Shown: one piece after another, positions 52,227 to 64,000 of the stretch
Layout of the letters: the number at the start of each line of letters is the position of its first letter
Numbering within the stretch: position 1 is the stretch's first letter
NCBI GenBank assembly: GCA_013396995.1
Contig: VWZP01002663.1
Span: forward strand, 59,486-123,485
Length of the DNA stretch: 64,000 nt
From: Dicaeum eximium
Taxonomy: Eukaryota; Chordata; Aves; Passeriformes; Dicaeidae
Direction of reading: 5' to 3'
Made by a program: the position numbers and the translations under genes
Notes under the pieces: model-generated
What the model was told of the DNA's origin: nothing
What the model saw: only the letters and a program-made list of their open reading frames with translations
Database searches by the model: none

Positions 52227-52360
52227 CTGAGATTAGCTCATTTAGTTAGAGCATGGTGCTAAGGTTGTGCGTTTGACTCCCTAACGAGGCCATTCCCTGA
52301 AGAGTTAGACTTGCTGATCCTTGTGGGTCTGCTTGCAACTCAGAATATTCTGCGAGCTAT
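52227..52360 (+). mobile_element. TguSINE1-like SINE (tRNA-Ile head, CR1-like tail)
   Basis: The head reads like tRNA-Ile: TTAGCTCATTTAGTTAGAGC (A-box region, 52233-52252), then GGTGCT, then a B-box-like GTGCGTTTGACTCC, then a GGCCATTC acceptor-side end. About nine bases that should hold the anticodon loop are missing between GGTGCT and AAGGTTG. The tail (GATCCTTGTGGGT, CAACTCAGAATATTCTG) is the CR1-type 3' end that passerine TguSINE1 elements use for CR1-mediated mobilisation. The end is degraded after GCGAGCTATT. The family name is from memory of the consensus, not from a search. Confidence 0.85.
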
Positions 52361-54664
52361 TAGTTAGCTATATATAAGAATGCCTCAGAAAAGGGCCAAA
52401 ATTTCAGTTCAGTCACACACAAAGAAACCAGATACTGCTGCCAAGGGCTACCATGGTACTGTGGAAACTTCCAAATAGTAGATGTTTTCTTAAAAGGGCA
52501 CGTCTGAGATATGGAATTACCTCACACTGGAAAAGGTGCTTTCAAACTTTTCAACACAATCATTATGATTAAAAATATGGACAAAAACAGAAACTGAAGA
52601 AAGCCCAAAAAAGCCCAATCCAAACAACCAAACAAAATAGTAACATTTTATTTGTAAAAAAAGGAGTGTCATTATTTTTAGTTCTGTTACACACACATGT
52701 ATGCACACACAAACTCCCCAGAACTGGTGAGAGTGGAAACCAGGTTAAACCTGGGTAGTTTCATGTGGCCAGTGTGTCACAGCAGATGTAGTAGATTAAG
52801 AACAAGAATGAGAAACAGAGAAACTTCCTAAAATTAAAGCACAGAAAAGGTGCAGAAGCAATCGAGTTCAAATAACAGAATTTGTATTATTTATGTAAAA
52901 AGAAACTATTCAGATAAGGAAAAAAAGAGTCTGCCTTCTACAGAAAAGGACAGTGATGTGTTCTAAAAGTGTTCTGCTCAACTCAATTGCTGACACTACT
53001 TAATTAGGACAGCCATTTAAAATGCATGTAATAACCAATTCCATAAATTAGAAGGCAAGGATGCATTGCATATTATAATTATAAATTTTTATTTTCATTA
53101 TGTAATTTAGAGAGTATCAGAAAGGCACGATTCATAATGCAGAGCATGTGATCAGACAGCATTGTGCTCTCAAAGAAATGTTCCTAACAAATCTGAATTC
53201 AAGTCACTACACCATTAAAAGGATAAGCAATATGGCTTGGCTAAAGATTAAAATACAACAAATATCCTTATTTATACAGAAAAAGTAAGCAGGTTATGCA
53301 GATACGGTTGCCACGCCCATCAACAAACCGCAAACAATAATTACTTCGAGTTTTATGTTATGATTTTGAATGTCTTTATGTAAAGAATCACTGAAGGCTT
53401 TCTGAGGCAAGTGAAGATCAGACAAGTAATTAATTTTATGCAGACAGTATCAGGTGAAAGAATGAAATTCCCTGCTACACATACAATCCTGCTGATGACA
53501 GGAGAGCACCAAGCTAAGCATCCATGCTGCTGAGTTTTGCACTCGTCCTGTGCAAATCCACTTCAGCTGCTGGGAAATGTCCCAAGGAAGGGACTTGACT
53601 CTTCCATGTGCTGTGGGCACTGAGAGAGAGGTACTTCTAATTTTTTTAGCTTGAATACCCTCTGCCAACACCATTTCCTAAAATATTACAGCATACATAT
53701 AACATATACATGCATATGTAAAAAAACCCAAAAAACCAAAAAGCACCACATCCTCATATTTATACCCAAAAGGCTACAAGCATATCTACTTTAAAGACTG
53801 CTATAGGACTTTTCTCCAGTTGTGACTAAAAAGCTAAATGAAATTCAATACACATACGAGTCCTACGGGTCTCTTCCACTTTGTCCTTCTGTAATTGTAC
53901 TAAAAGCTTGTCTGGAGTCTCTCTCTCAGGCCTCTGGAGTTGACACTTCTCCTATTTATCTAGCTAAAGAAAAGTCCTCTGCTTCTTCCCTGCCAATACC
54001 ATGAAGAATTTAATGTATCAGCAGGGACTCGAAGCTTGAAACTTGATCCAGTATTTTCATAAAACGATTCACAGACTTGCACTGAGTTTTTTGACTTAAG
54101 AGCAAAGGGTTTCCGTACAGCAATTTGGGGCTAGATTAAACCACTCATGTTTCCATCAGTGGGGGAGGAGGGAAGAGCACCATAACATGCAGCCACCAAA
54201 TTGATTTTAACATCCTGAGACAGAAAAGAAATTCCTATTCAAGTCCCTTCATAACTTCTTAAAAAAAATCACAGTAGCTATTTAATGACTCCTGTGAAAT
54301 AAGAAGAAATTAACACAAAGCAATGAAGAGCAAATTGAGGAAATAAAATAAGATGGGAACAAAGAAAACAGTTTGTTTTTACTTACAGAAGGGAAGACAG
54401 TGGTTTGGAACTTAATTTTATCCCACACCAATACCTGGATAACAATGAAGAAAAATCAATGGAGAATTTGTATCAAAGGAGTGTTGACGTGCAAAGCTGA
54501 ACCAAGTCCCCTTTTTGTATCTACACAAGATGACAGGTACTCAACACAGGACATGCTATTCTATCACATATTCCGAGGAACTTGTCAAATGCTCAACCAA
54601 ACCTTCACTTCTATTATAGCAATAAATAAACTGAGCAACAGCAAGGCTACTTATTCTATTTTTC
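52361..54664. other. Unique non-coding DNA, no gene seen
   Basis: AT-rich sequence. The interval 53280-53370 contains several factor-site-like motifs close together (see findings). A 120-codon frame begins at 54373 and runs through the T run at 54665, with no family match. Confidence 0.5.
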
Positions 54665-54680
54665 TTTTTTTTTTTTTTTT
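54665..54680. repeat. T16 homopolymer
   Basis: Sixteen T residues preceded by a TTTC unit. It might be a reversed poly(A), but no retrocopy is visible beside it. Confidence 0.9.
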
Positions 54681-55176
54681 GAGAATGGACTACTACTTTG
54701 ACTTTGAAACATCAGCCAAATGTCCAAATGTGTAAAACATGGAATCTACTTATATTAAAAAGCCTTATCCCAGGCTTTTTGTAATAGATCACAAATTTAT
54801 AGCATGTTTTCTTCCATTTATTTAAACAAATAAAAAAATTATAGCTCTCAAAGATGGGGTTCTTTTTGGCCATCAAAAATCAGACAGAACTGCTATTCAT
54901 CTATAAAGAGTCTTTAATAATATGAAGTCTCAAAGAATATTAAACATCTTTTTAATTGCTAGGGCACTCACCATTAAGATCCTAAAAGCTGTTTTCATCT
55001 TCCAAATTATGAATCAAGGTCACTAACATATCTCAGAGAGTTGGGATTCATAAATTTTATTTTTTGATTTGTAAGGAAGAAGCAGGTTGTCATAAATACT
55101 AATCTAGAAGCACAGCAGAACCTAAATTCATCACATGACAAAACTCTTGGTTTACATATAATGATGCATTCACAAA
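54681..55176. other. AT-rich spacer
   Basis: About 500 bases between the T run and the next CR1. Nothing recognised. Confidence 0.5.
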
Positions 55177-55600
55177 AATCACAGAATCACAAAATAGAGA
55201 TGGAAGGCACCTCTAGCGATCATCTTGTCCAACCTCCCCTGCCAAAGCAGAGCCACATAGAGTATGTGACAGAGGAACATGTGGGTTTTGAATGTCTCCA
55301 GAGAGGGAGACTCCATGGTCTTCCTGGACAACCCATTCAGTGCTCAGGCACCCTCAATATATATGAGTTCTTCCTCATATTGAGGTGGAACTTCTTGTGT
55401 TTATTGCAATTGGTCCTTGTGCAGTATCTGGGCACCACTGAAAAGTCATGCCCACCTTTGAGATAGTTATATGCATTGAAGACATCCCCTCTCAGTCTCC
55501 TCTTCTCTAGATTAAACAGCCCCAGCTCCCTGTAGGTGAGATGTTCCAGGCCCTCAACATTTTCGCGGACTCTACTGAAGCTTGCGGAGTGAGGATGGAC
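55177..55600 (-). mobile_element. CR1 LINE, truncated 3' end
   Basis: On the minus strand this is the thumb, C terminus and 3' UTR of CR1. The tail is at the left end (AATCACAGAATCACAAAA, 55177 on). Further right the minus strand encodes a degraded LNMRKN-like segment, then, upstream, YNYLKGG, LGLFNLEKRRLRGDV and EGLEHLTYRE (minus, within 55337-55642). The order is thus thumb to tail as in a normal copy. The frame is short of an ordinary ORF2 by more than 80 percent, so this is a typical 5'-truncated dead copy. Confidence 0.92.
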
Positions 55601-58600
55601 ATTGGAAACATGAGCTGCATGTAAGAGGAAGGCGGTTTTCACTAACAGGAATTATATGTCTTTACAAGTCTTAGGCAGGATGGTCTTCAGAAACACTGAA
55701 TGCCCAGAAAGGATACCAATATGCTAGAATAAACACTGCCACGTTTCTGCAACTTTTTCCCATTTTCTGGAAACAAAGTTCATCCAGATAAGGCCATTCA
55801 AGATTCTCCATCAAGCTGCAGTGTTCAAGCTTCCAAATTGCAAGTCATCTAAAGAAAACACTATTTTAAAAAAATCATGGAATCTTGCTATGCCATATTT
55901 GTGCAGCAGTCAAATATGGCTTTTAAGCCACAATTAACATAAGTAATAAATAGTAAGAACTGATACTTAAAGCTGTTGCCTGAGAATAAGAAAACATGAA
56001 ATTGCTACTACTGTTTTTTCATATGGAAGAATATAGCTCTTTAGTAATGAGACTGTGTGCAGTAAAGTGATTAAATACACTCATCATAACGAAAGACAAA
56101 TAAACCTTTAGTCCCTTACAGTTTATATTGCTTACTGTATACATCAGTTGTGTAAATTACTACTACTTCAAGTAAAACATTAATTCCTAGGAAAGCAGGA
56201 AGGACATACTTCCTTCAGTGAAGTGTTTTGGGTAAGTAATAGGCTTACATTGTCCCAAGGAGTTTTTAAATTAAGTATTTCTACTGCCTTTTACAAAATA
56301 AATAAATTCCTGTATTCAGTCAAAAAAAGTCTGCAAATTAGGAGTATTTTCCTGGTTCAACACAATGTCAGTGGGATTTCCACCTTCTTCCTGCTTTAAT
56401 TTTATGGAAGTGTTTTTCTGATAAATGCATCTTTGCTATTTCTTAGTATTACACCAAAAAAAAAGTTAGGATTTCTGTTTGCCAGACAGGCAAGGTGATA
56501 CTCTCAGCCAGGTGAGTGACAGCCACTCTATTCACACACCTAACACCATGAAAATCCACCTAGCTGAGATGTTCTGATGTGCATATAGTTCATTTTATAT
56601 GTTATGCAGTTTAACTTCACACCAAATTATTTTCATTTTCTGTCTGCCTAAATTCAGACACAAACTATACTGCAGCCACCAAAACCAATCACAACCAGCT
56701 GCTACAGTGATTTCCAAAGTATACTTTGCCCTGGGAAACTAGGCTAGCAGAGTAAAACTGGTTTAATAACAATAAGCTAATGCATATCCTTTCATGGACA
56801 CACATACCAGGTTAAACTTGTGATACCAGGTCAGCTTTCAGCAATTTCCTGTCTCACATCGCCCCCAGTACATATAGCAAATGTTTCAATCAAGACGAGC
56901 TCCACGGAGAGGTTTGCCACTGTTCAGTGTGTAAGGCCGTAAGAACTGTGTCTGCAAGAGAGATGAGATCTCCCCTCTGCTCTCCTTCAGTGCTAGTAAC
57001 AGGATCAGGGCCAACACCCCTTTCCCCACCACCCAAAGAGGGCTGAGTTCCCAGCTGTGCATTGGCACAGCTTCAGTAGGACCAGAGAGAGTGGCACATG
57101 CTGACAACCAAGCCAGTTCCAGCCCCTCTGGCCAGGAGAGTTGGGACACTTTGAACCACCTCGAAGTAAGGATAGAAACACACCTCCACAGCCAAGTCCC
57201 CTAATGATTTGTTTACCACACACATGGGGAGCAAAACAGCATCTTAACACTCAAGTAATGCCTTTTTTTTCCTTTTCCTTTGCAAAATAATAATGCAGTA
57301 ATTTTGTTTTCAGTAAAGGGTTGCAGTTCTGGCTTTCCCTCCAAGCCAGTAAAGTGTGAGATCATGGGGGAAAAAAGGTTTCTTCCCCTCAACAGCTTTG
57401 TCATGGACTATTTACTCCTCAAGGATATGCAGAGGCTGAAACACACCTATGCAATTTCCTCCAGCATTTTAACATCTTTATTCTATGATCAAGGAAGATA
57501 TCTACATTTTAAAAACTTACTTTAGAAAGATTACAAACACATTCTGTTTTCACAGAAATATTATACACATGTTGCCTGTGGTTCTCCAATACCTGAATGT
57601 ACCTGATGACCAGATGAAGAAATTAATGTACAGCTAAGAGGCCTCACTTGCAAGCACTGCTTGCTTTTTAGAAGCCTTAATTCTGCTTGCAACCAGCCTC
57701 CTTCAGCTGTGTTTGGCCCCTCAGCTACAATATCGCTGCTCCTTTCAACAGCTGCTCTCTCTCTCTCCACTCTGGCAACTCACCCTCCATGACCCATTCC
57801 ACCACCGTTTTTAAAGGGCTGTATCAATGGCTCTTATCTTTGTTCCCTTTCCTGTGGAAACTAAAATTTCTGGAAACTTTATGCCTCCAAAGAGCAGCAA
57901 AGGAAACTGGTTTTATCCAGTGTGCAATTCTTCCTTCACTCTACCCATTGGGAGCCACTGGATTTAGCAAGTCACCTACTTGCAGACAGATGGGCCAGCT
58001 CTTCCAACCAAGTCCCCTCAAAAAATCAATACAGAGAATGGGGACGTAAAAATAGCTGCAAAGATATAAAGAACTTACAAAACCATAAGAGTTTCCTAAC
58101 ATAATATGTAGATTTCACATAGACAAATTCCCCAGTGCTATACAAATACTGTAGATCAATTTTAAATCTTTACTTAAATGTATTCAACAGCTAAATAATT
58201 TCAAGATCACAATAAAGGGAGGGAGCATATATGATGCTCTTTTTACTTTCATTATAGTTTTAATCTCTGTTCCAATATATGTTCAGAAAACAAAGGGCTT
58301 AGCTAAAGCATACATTTTCTAGAGAATTATTTTTAGCTTGCTTAACATTGAAGGAATTCACTACAAGCTCTCTCAGAATGGAACAAAGTTCCCACCAGTC
58401 TCTCTGTTACAAATTAATGAAAAGCTGACTGCTCATTCTCTGCCTAAAGGCATCTACCATGCATCATAAATTTCAGTCATGGGCATTGAGGAGCAGATTA
58501 GGGTACAACCTTACCCAAAGAGTCCAAAGGAGGCTCTCCACATTTATTGCAGCAAGATGATACCTTCAGCCTTCTACACAATTAGTTCTCATGTACCCTC

Positions 58601-61184
58601 CTCTTTCTCTCATAACCAGATTTTTCCAAATCATCCCATGTTCAGAAAAAAATCTACAGGCTCTCTGATCCTTTTTAAAGCAGAGTATGCAGGACAAGCT
58701 GTGTATTTTTAACAGCCAACTCCACTGCTGAAATTTCATGTTGAGTTTGAAGGAAAGAACAAGCATCAAGTATTTGCAAAATTGCATCAAAAAGATTCAG
58801 CAGTGATCTTTCCATTAAAGACCCTGCTCTGAACAAAATCTATGAAGTATTTTAGCTGTGTACTTTGGAACAATGCCTAGAAACAAGACTACAAAGATCC
58901 CCCCACCCAAACCACTGCTCTTTGACTGGTATTTATCAACAGCAAAGGAAGTATAAAATTATAACATGAAATCACTTGGCTACACAAAACATAACCAAAC
59001 CACCAACAACAAAATGTTATATATGCAACAAAAAAATGTTATATATGATAAGTAATTTTTGAAAGTGCTAAATACTGCTTTAATTCAACTGCTCCTGCTT
59101 ATGTGTGAATAACTTTATATTACTGACTACTGGAGACTGACTTAATTTTGAAAGACAAAAAAAATTTAAAGACTATACTAAATTCAAGGCTTATAAGCTT
59201 TGTCAGTCAGAATTCTCTGTTTCCAAAGAAAAGGAACATTTTACAATTTCAAACAGAGAAGAGCCAATGGATTGTAATACTCTAACTTGAACACAGGGTG
59301 AATTATTAGATAATAGTATAAGCTATTTAGTAAAAAAAAAACACCTTTTAGTTCATCATTTATGATCACTGGGTTAGAAAGCATTAGCACACCTGCCAAA
59401 ACTTGTCATTCACTTTTGACTTCTGTAACTCAAAACAACATTGATAAATGTGCAGAGGAAATACCCATAAAACATTTTTCCTTGACTTTAAGTTTAGTTT
59501 TTCACAGCAGGTCACATATTTGTCCCACCCTTTGCCTGTCAACCTGGCCTATTCTGGATTCTGGCAGTCTTTCCCCAAAATTCTTCAAGGTATGCAGCTC
59601 CAGGTCTACACAATATAGACCATCACTTGGAACTTCTTGCCTGGAGTTGAAAACTGCACAACACACAGTATCTTTCATGCAACCTAGCAAGGACAGATGA
59701 GTAATCTCTCCAATCCTCCTCCCGCTAAGGCTCCTAATACAATATATGAAGAAATCACACAAAACAAGGACAGCTATTTCATTGAATTTCAGAGGAGTGA
59801 AGTCTGAATTATTTTAGTTAAAATTTATAGTGTTTGTCTGCTAATGGAAAACTTGCATCTGAAATAAACCCTTATATGGCAAAGATTTCCTCAGCTATGG
59901 AAAGCTAATTAAAGCAAGCAGATCTATGAGCTTTGCTACTGATGAAGCTTACTGTTGTCAGATTCGTGCTTCACAGTTGAACAAGCTTTGAGAAGTCTGC
60001 CTTTCTGCTGCTGGCTGAAATCAAGCAACTGAACAAAAAAATTACATTGAGAAAGAAGCACCTACAGATCCCAGTGCAGAAACCCAGGACAATGCCTTGC
60101 ATCAGGACTACACAAATTACACTGGCAGGAAGGTCCCTGGGCTATGCACGCTCCTTATCCTCTAGCACCACAGAATTATGTGCTTTCCAGCCAGAAGTGA
60201 AATACTAAAGAGGACTCAGACACTTCACCACCACATCTCAACAGCCTCTCTGTTGAATCTTCTCCCAGCACCCACCACCTCATGCTCAACACACTCACAT
60301 TCAGCAGCGCTGCCATGTCCAGCCCTTCCCACTGCTCCCTGCTCCGTAACCCTCTGCACTGCACAGTGCTAACGCACGAACCAAAGCTGCCACAACAAAT
60401 GCCCACAGTGCCCTTTCCATCACTGAATGAGAAATACACTCACTCCCTCATGCGAGGCCATTAAGGTGCAGCATTGCTGGATGGGGAGTAACAGGGCATT
60501 TGATAAACCACAGACAGGCCCATATGTTGGCCAATGGGGAAAAGAAGAGGCACAACTGGACAGCCAGGATATCTGGAGAGAGTTCTTTTACAGGCTCAAC
60601 AGACTGGTCACAGTTCAGATCCAGTTCATGATCAAGTAAATGGATGATTTTCTTTGGAATGAAAAGCAAGTGTTTGGAGTTTCTTTAATTTTAGAGTAAT
60701 TTTGCTCCTCTTTAAATGAAATTTATCTAACTGAATTTAGCCTCACCAGCTATTTGTCAACATGCTTTTCAAATGAAGTAAAATGCTGTAACAAGATTGC
60801 CTTCATTATTCTCAAATTTTTGCATAAAGGGAGAAACCATAAAAACACACTTACAAGTGCCTTTGGCACCAAAAAATGCCTGTGGAAATAACTTTCATCA
60901 AATAACAGGAGCCACTGTTAGTGACTATGTACAGGACACAAAGGGAGAAACTCCAGTATTATACTACTTATGGAAATTATCATAATTTTCAGATCTACAA
61001 TCTTGTTCCTCCTTATATTTATATATGTCATCTAACCAATAATTCATAGAATCTTAGTTAATTAAAAAATCTTCACTCAGTTTTACTGATAATCAAGTAA
61101 AAAATTTCAGTGCTTTGGCCACCAAGTGGATGGTGGTGTTTTCACAGTGTTGTGAGATTGACTCTTCATCAAAAGACTGTCAAA
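55601..61184. other. Unique non-coding DNA, no gene seen
   Basis: About 5.6 kb without recognised elements. Two slightly GC-richer parts (about 56880-57190 and 60190-60500) hold overlapping short frames on both strands. A direct echo of AAAATGTTATATATG occurs twice at about 59012-59050. Confidence 0.5.
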
Positions 61185-61673
61185 TCTTCCAAACCCAAAG
61201 TGACTGGAAGTCTTCAGCAAAGAAAAATCACCAAGGAGAAGTGTACAAGAGGTTGACAGAATGAGTGATGCATGGAAAAGTCAACAAGGATCCATTTCTC
61301 ACAACAAAATTGAGTGGGCAGGTTGCTATAATGGTAGATCTGTAATGAACTAGAAAATGCTTTTTCTTTGCAATGTACACCTGAATTATGGAATCATTGC
61401 AGCAAGACACTGGACACACAAAATGCACAAATAGACTCAAAAAAATACCTAAATTCTTGAATGACCCAGGGCTGGTTATTGAAAACACAAATGCCTGTGT
61501 TCAACCAGGAAGCTCCTAAACCACTAATTAAGGGACCTAACCATGGGAAAAAATTATTACATATACTTCATGCATTTCTTACATTTTTCTCCCAGAGCTG
61601 CCTTTGGAAAGAGTATGAAACTAAATGGACACTTGGCCTGACTGGAACATGCCTAGTTGTCTGTTCTTATGAA
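61185..61673 (+). mobile_element. Old reptile-type CR1, 3' end
   Basis: Though strongly diverged, the order of blocks matches the 3' end of the CR1 type common in turtles and crocodilians and old in birds: a thumb end with a GTGTACAAGAGGTTGACAG-like segment, GAGTGATGCATGGAAAAAGT-like, TGGAATCATTGC (normally TGGAACTCATTGCC), and an ACTCAAAAAAATACC block (61437 on). Much further on comes the terminal signature AACTAAATGGACACTTGGCC followed by CTGTTCTTATG (61618-61669). No frame survives. This must be older than the avian CR1 copies elsewhere in the window. Confidence 0.75.
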
Positions 61674-63498
61674 ATACAGGAAAACATGCCAAATACCAGA
61701 CGAAGGCAGACAAACCAACAGGCACAGAATGTATGTAGATATTAGACTCTTTAATTCTCTCCCAGTTTACAAACAGCATTAATCACTATTTCTGTGAACA
61801 GCATGATATAATGTAAGACACAACAGATTTAGACAGAGTTATGTATAATTATTGTGAGAAACAAAAATTGCAAATAAGAAAAATTATTTTACTTGTCTCT
61901 TACATGTGATTTTATTCGCTACTGGGAAACAAGCCATGATCCATAGCCAACTCTGAAGCAGGAAAACAAATTAGGTACAACCATTTTTAAAAGCCAAGGC
62001 TGTATTCTACAAAGAGGTTAAATTCCAGTTCACTTTTAGAAAGTTTTTTTCATTCAGTGGAAATTAAGCCTGGACAGGTGGACCTTGTACCTGAGGATGC
62101 CCCAGCACAGTACAGAGATCCCAGTATAAGGAGAAAGAAGTAATTCAGGCCAACTTCTGTTCCCTTTGTGTATTAAATGTTGCTTTTATTCTGGTTAACT
62201 ACTAAACTTCCATGAAGACCAACAGTCCCTTCAGATTTATCTGAACATTCGTAAACTGGTGAATCAAGTCCACTTATGTGGCAACTGGGTGGATTTGTCG
62301 GTGTTATAGGGGTTTATTTAGTGGTAGGGCTATATATTGTGTTCTTGTAAAGCAAGAAGAATTAAGCACACAGGAATTTTTCAAAACTTTTTCTAAAGAT
62401 GAGGCGAAATCTGGTATCTTTTCTATGGGAAAGACAACACACCTATCTAGATTTAATTTTGTCATCACCTGTTTATAATGAAATAGGATTTTGTTCTTTT
62501 GGACAGTTTGCTGCCCAGATTCCACTCACTGCTATGCTCAATAGCCATCAGAAATGAAAATAACACTTCAGCCTGGAAAACTAACATGTCTCAGACGCCT
62601 ACTGCCACTGAGACTCCCTGTCTCCAGTTATGTGACATGTGAGAACCTGTCCCTTCTAATAAACAAAAAGAAATGAGTTATTGAGAATACGTAAATGGAT
62701 AAATCACACACTAGACACCCGGTATTAGGCAGCCGCCACAGAAAATGGCATATCTAAGACAGTTCTTACTTTTCTATTATCCATTCAAATTATACCACTA
62801 ATTTTTTTTCTGCCCTCCTCATAATGGAAGACAATATGTCCTATAAAGATACTCACTTTTTTTGAGAGGTCTCCCACAGCTCTCGTTTTCTTCCTGTGAG
62901 ACTAAACAGTCGCTCCCTTCAGAATCTTCTTGCAGGTCATAGTATTAAAGCACTTTATTACAGCTGCTGTGTGCAGTACCCTACCTAAGACCTCATCAGT
63001 GATAAACTGAAAATAACAGCTATGTCCCCTTACATGCAGCATTCCTTACTTATGTATCTCAGACGTATAAACAGGTGTATTTGTCCTTCACCTATAAACT
63101 TCAGATTTTCACTAGCCAGACTACTCCAAGTTTTTGTTCCTCTTCCAGCAGGTATGCAAAACATAGCAAGTTGTGCTCATCCTTTGGAATTTCAACTTAT
63201 TGTGTTTGCACTGTCTCTCCAAATTGTCAAAGCAACTGTTTTTCAGCCATTTTTCCCATGTGAGATCCATCTAAATTTTCCAATTGAGGCACAGGGCCCC
63301 GTGGAGTGAATCTGGGCCATCTGATAATAGGCTTCCTTTTGTTATTTCCATGTCATGACTCCTTATATACAACAAGTGGATTCACAGGGTCTGCTTGATA
63401 ACCATTTACCATATCCTCTGTGTTCTACTAGCCAAGTACCCAATAAAAATACAGAACAAAACCAGAAGATATACTGGACCTATTTGAAATGCCTTCTC
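61674..63498. other. Unique non-coding DNA, no gene seen
   Basis: AT-rich sequence with short random frames. No recognised feature. Confidence 0.5.
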
Positions 63499-63578
63499 AG
63501 TAGTCAGTAAACCATTAATGACACTTGGAGACCTTTTCTTAGTAGTCAGTAAACCATTAATGACACTTGGAGACCTTT
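63499..63578. repeat. 42-bp tandem duplication, two units
   Basis: Unit 1 at 63499-63540 and unit 2 from 63541, identical for 38 bases (AGTAGTCAGTAAACC at the start of each). Because 42 is a multiple of three, the short minus-strand frame crossing it shows a repeated peptide, which is a side effect and not evidence of a gene. Confidence 0.95.
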
Positions 63579-63981
63579 CCTCAACCACTTGCGTGTTCAT
63601 TTTACAATGATTTCATGCGGAGTTCCCCACATTTTCCTATGAGTGACATGTGAGGTAGTCAAGAATATCACATACAGTTACTGCATGAAAAAATAATGAA
63701 GTCATGATACCCCATCTATCTGCCACTCATCTTCTATCTGCTAGGTTAGCTATTCTACCAAGGAAGGAAATTAAAGTTGCCTGACACAGTTGGCTCTTGA
63801 TAAATCTATACTGGTTGCTTATCAATTTTATTATTCTAGAGGTGCTTATAAAGCAACTGTTTAATAACTTGTTAAAAAAATGTGCAGGATTAAGGTTTCA
63901 TTGACCAACTTGTAATTCCTTTCTTCTTTCAGGTTTTATTGACTGGCTTACAATTCCTTTCATATTCCCCAGCGCCTTTAC
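63579..63981. other. Unique non-coding DNA
   Basis: About 400 bases with nothing recognised beyond a weak internal echo of GACTGGCTTACAATTCC-like sequence near 63903 and 63940. Confidence 0.45.
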
Positions 63982-64000
63982 TATATATATATATATATAT
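63982..64000. repeat. (TA)n microsatellite, cut by the window end
   Basis: A perfect alternating TA run that continues to the last base; its true length cannot be seen. Confidence 0.9.

Noticed and set aside
52227..52300. tRNA-Ile gene
   Set aside because: The anticodon region is missing, the stems are degraded and a CR1-like tail follows, so it is a SINE head.
1..64000. Endogenous retrovirus or LTR, DNA transposon, CRISPR array, rRNA
   Set aside because: I looked for paired LTR-like ends, gag/pol/env-like frames, terminal inverted repeats, regularly spaced repeats and rRNA landmarks and recognised none. Short or very old remnants could be missed without a search.

Overview
The window reads as non-coding vertebrate nuclear DNA, most likely from a passerine bird. 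It is AT-rich, has no convincing protein-coding gene, and its recognisable content is mainly CR1 retrotransposons (non-LTR, jockey-type LINEs). Several of these end in the octamer-like 3' tails typical of avian CR1. At 52227-52360 lies a tRNA-Ile-headed SINE with a CR1-like tail, which I recognise as TguSINE1-like; that family is known from passerines and is the main basis for the lineage call. No bacterial or viral gene organisation, CRISPR array, rRNA or intact tRNA gene is visible. All open frames are short (the longest clean ones are about 140-150 codons), overlap on both strands, and look like chance frames or decayed CR1 reading frames.

Layout. Positions 1-35195 are mostly unique intergenic or intronic sequence with simple repeats: (AAAC)n at 7609, a G-quadruplex-type run at 11253, an A/C-only tract at 13392, a T/C tract at 17362, and homopolymers at 18659 and 21527. 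A CR1 3' end sits at 35196-35479. From about 36525 to 43865 there is a dense CR1 mosaic. On it are superimposed two apparent assembly errors: an 1835-bp direct duplication (35664-37498 and 37812-39646) around a 313-N gap, and a 254-bp direct duplication (41860-42113 and 42115-42368) around a single N. From 43866 to the end the sequence is again mostly unique, with the SINE at 52227, a minus-strand CR1 3' end at 55177-55600, an old reptile-type CR1 3' end at 61185-61673, a 42-bp tandem duplication at 63499 and a (TA)n run cut off by the window edge.

Stratigraphy of the CR1 mosaic, inferred by lining the pieces up with the usual order of CR1 ORF2 (endonuclease, linker, reverse transcriptase, thumb, 3' UTR). 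An older plus-strand CR1 contributes a linker (38673-39236), an RT domain (39675-40858) and a thumb plus 3' UTR (43058-43407). It is interrupted once by a thumb fragment that carries a minus-strand CR1 (39237-39674), and once by a later plus-strand CR1 (40859-43057) that runs from the endonuclease to its own 3' tail. All copies are dead: frameshifts, stops, internal deletions and changed catalytic residues are visible.

I did not find a convincing new biological system. The observations most worth following are the two false-duplication candidates, the nested CR1 order, the SINE that has lost its anticodon loop, the old CR1, and a few stretches whose motif density suggests conserved regulatory DNA or unannotated small exons. 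These last are inference only.
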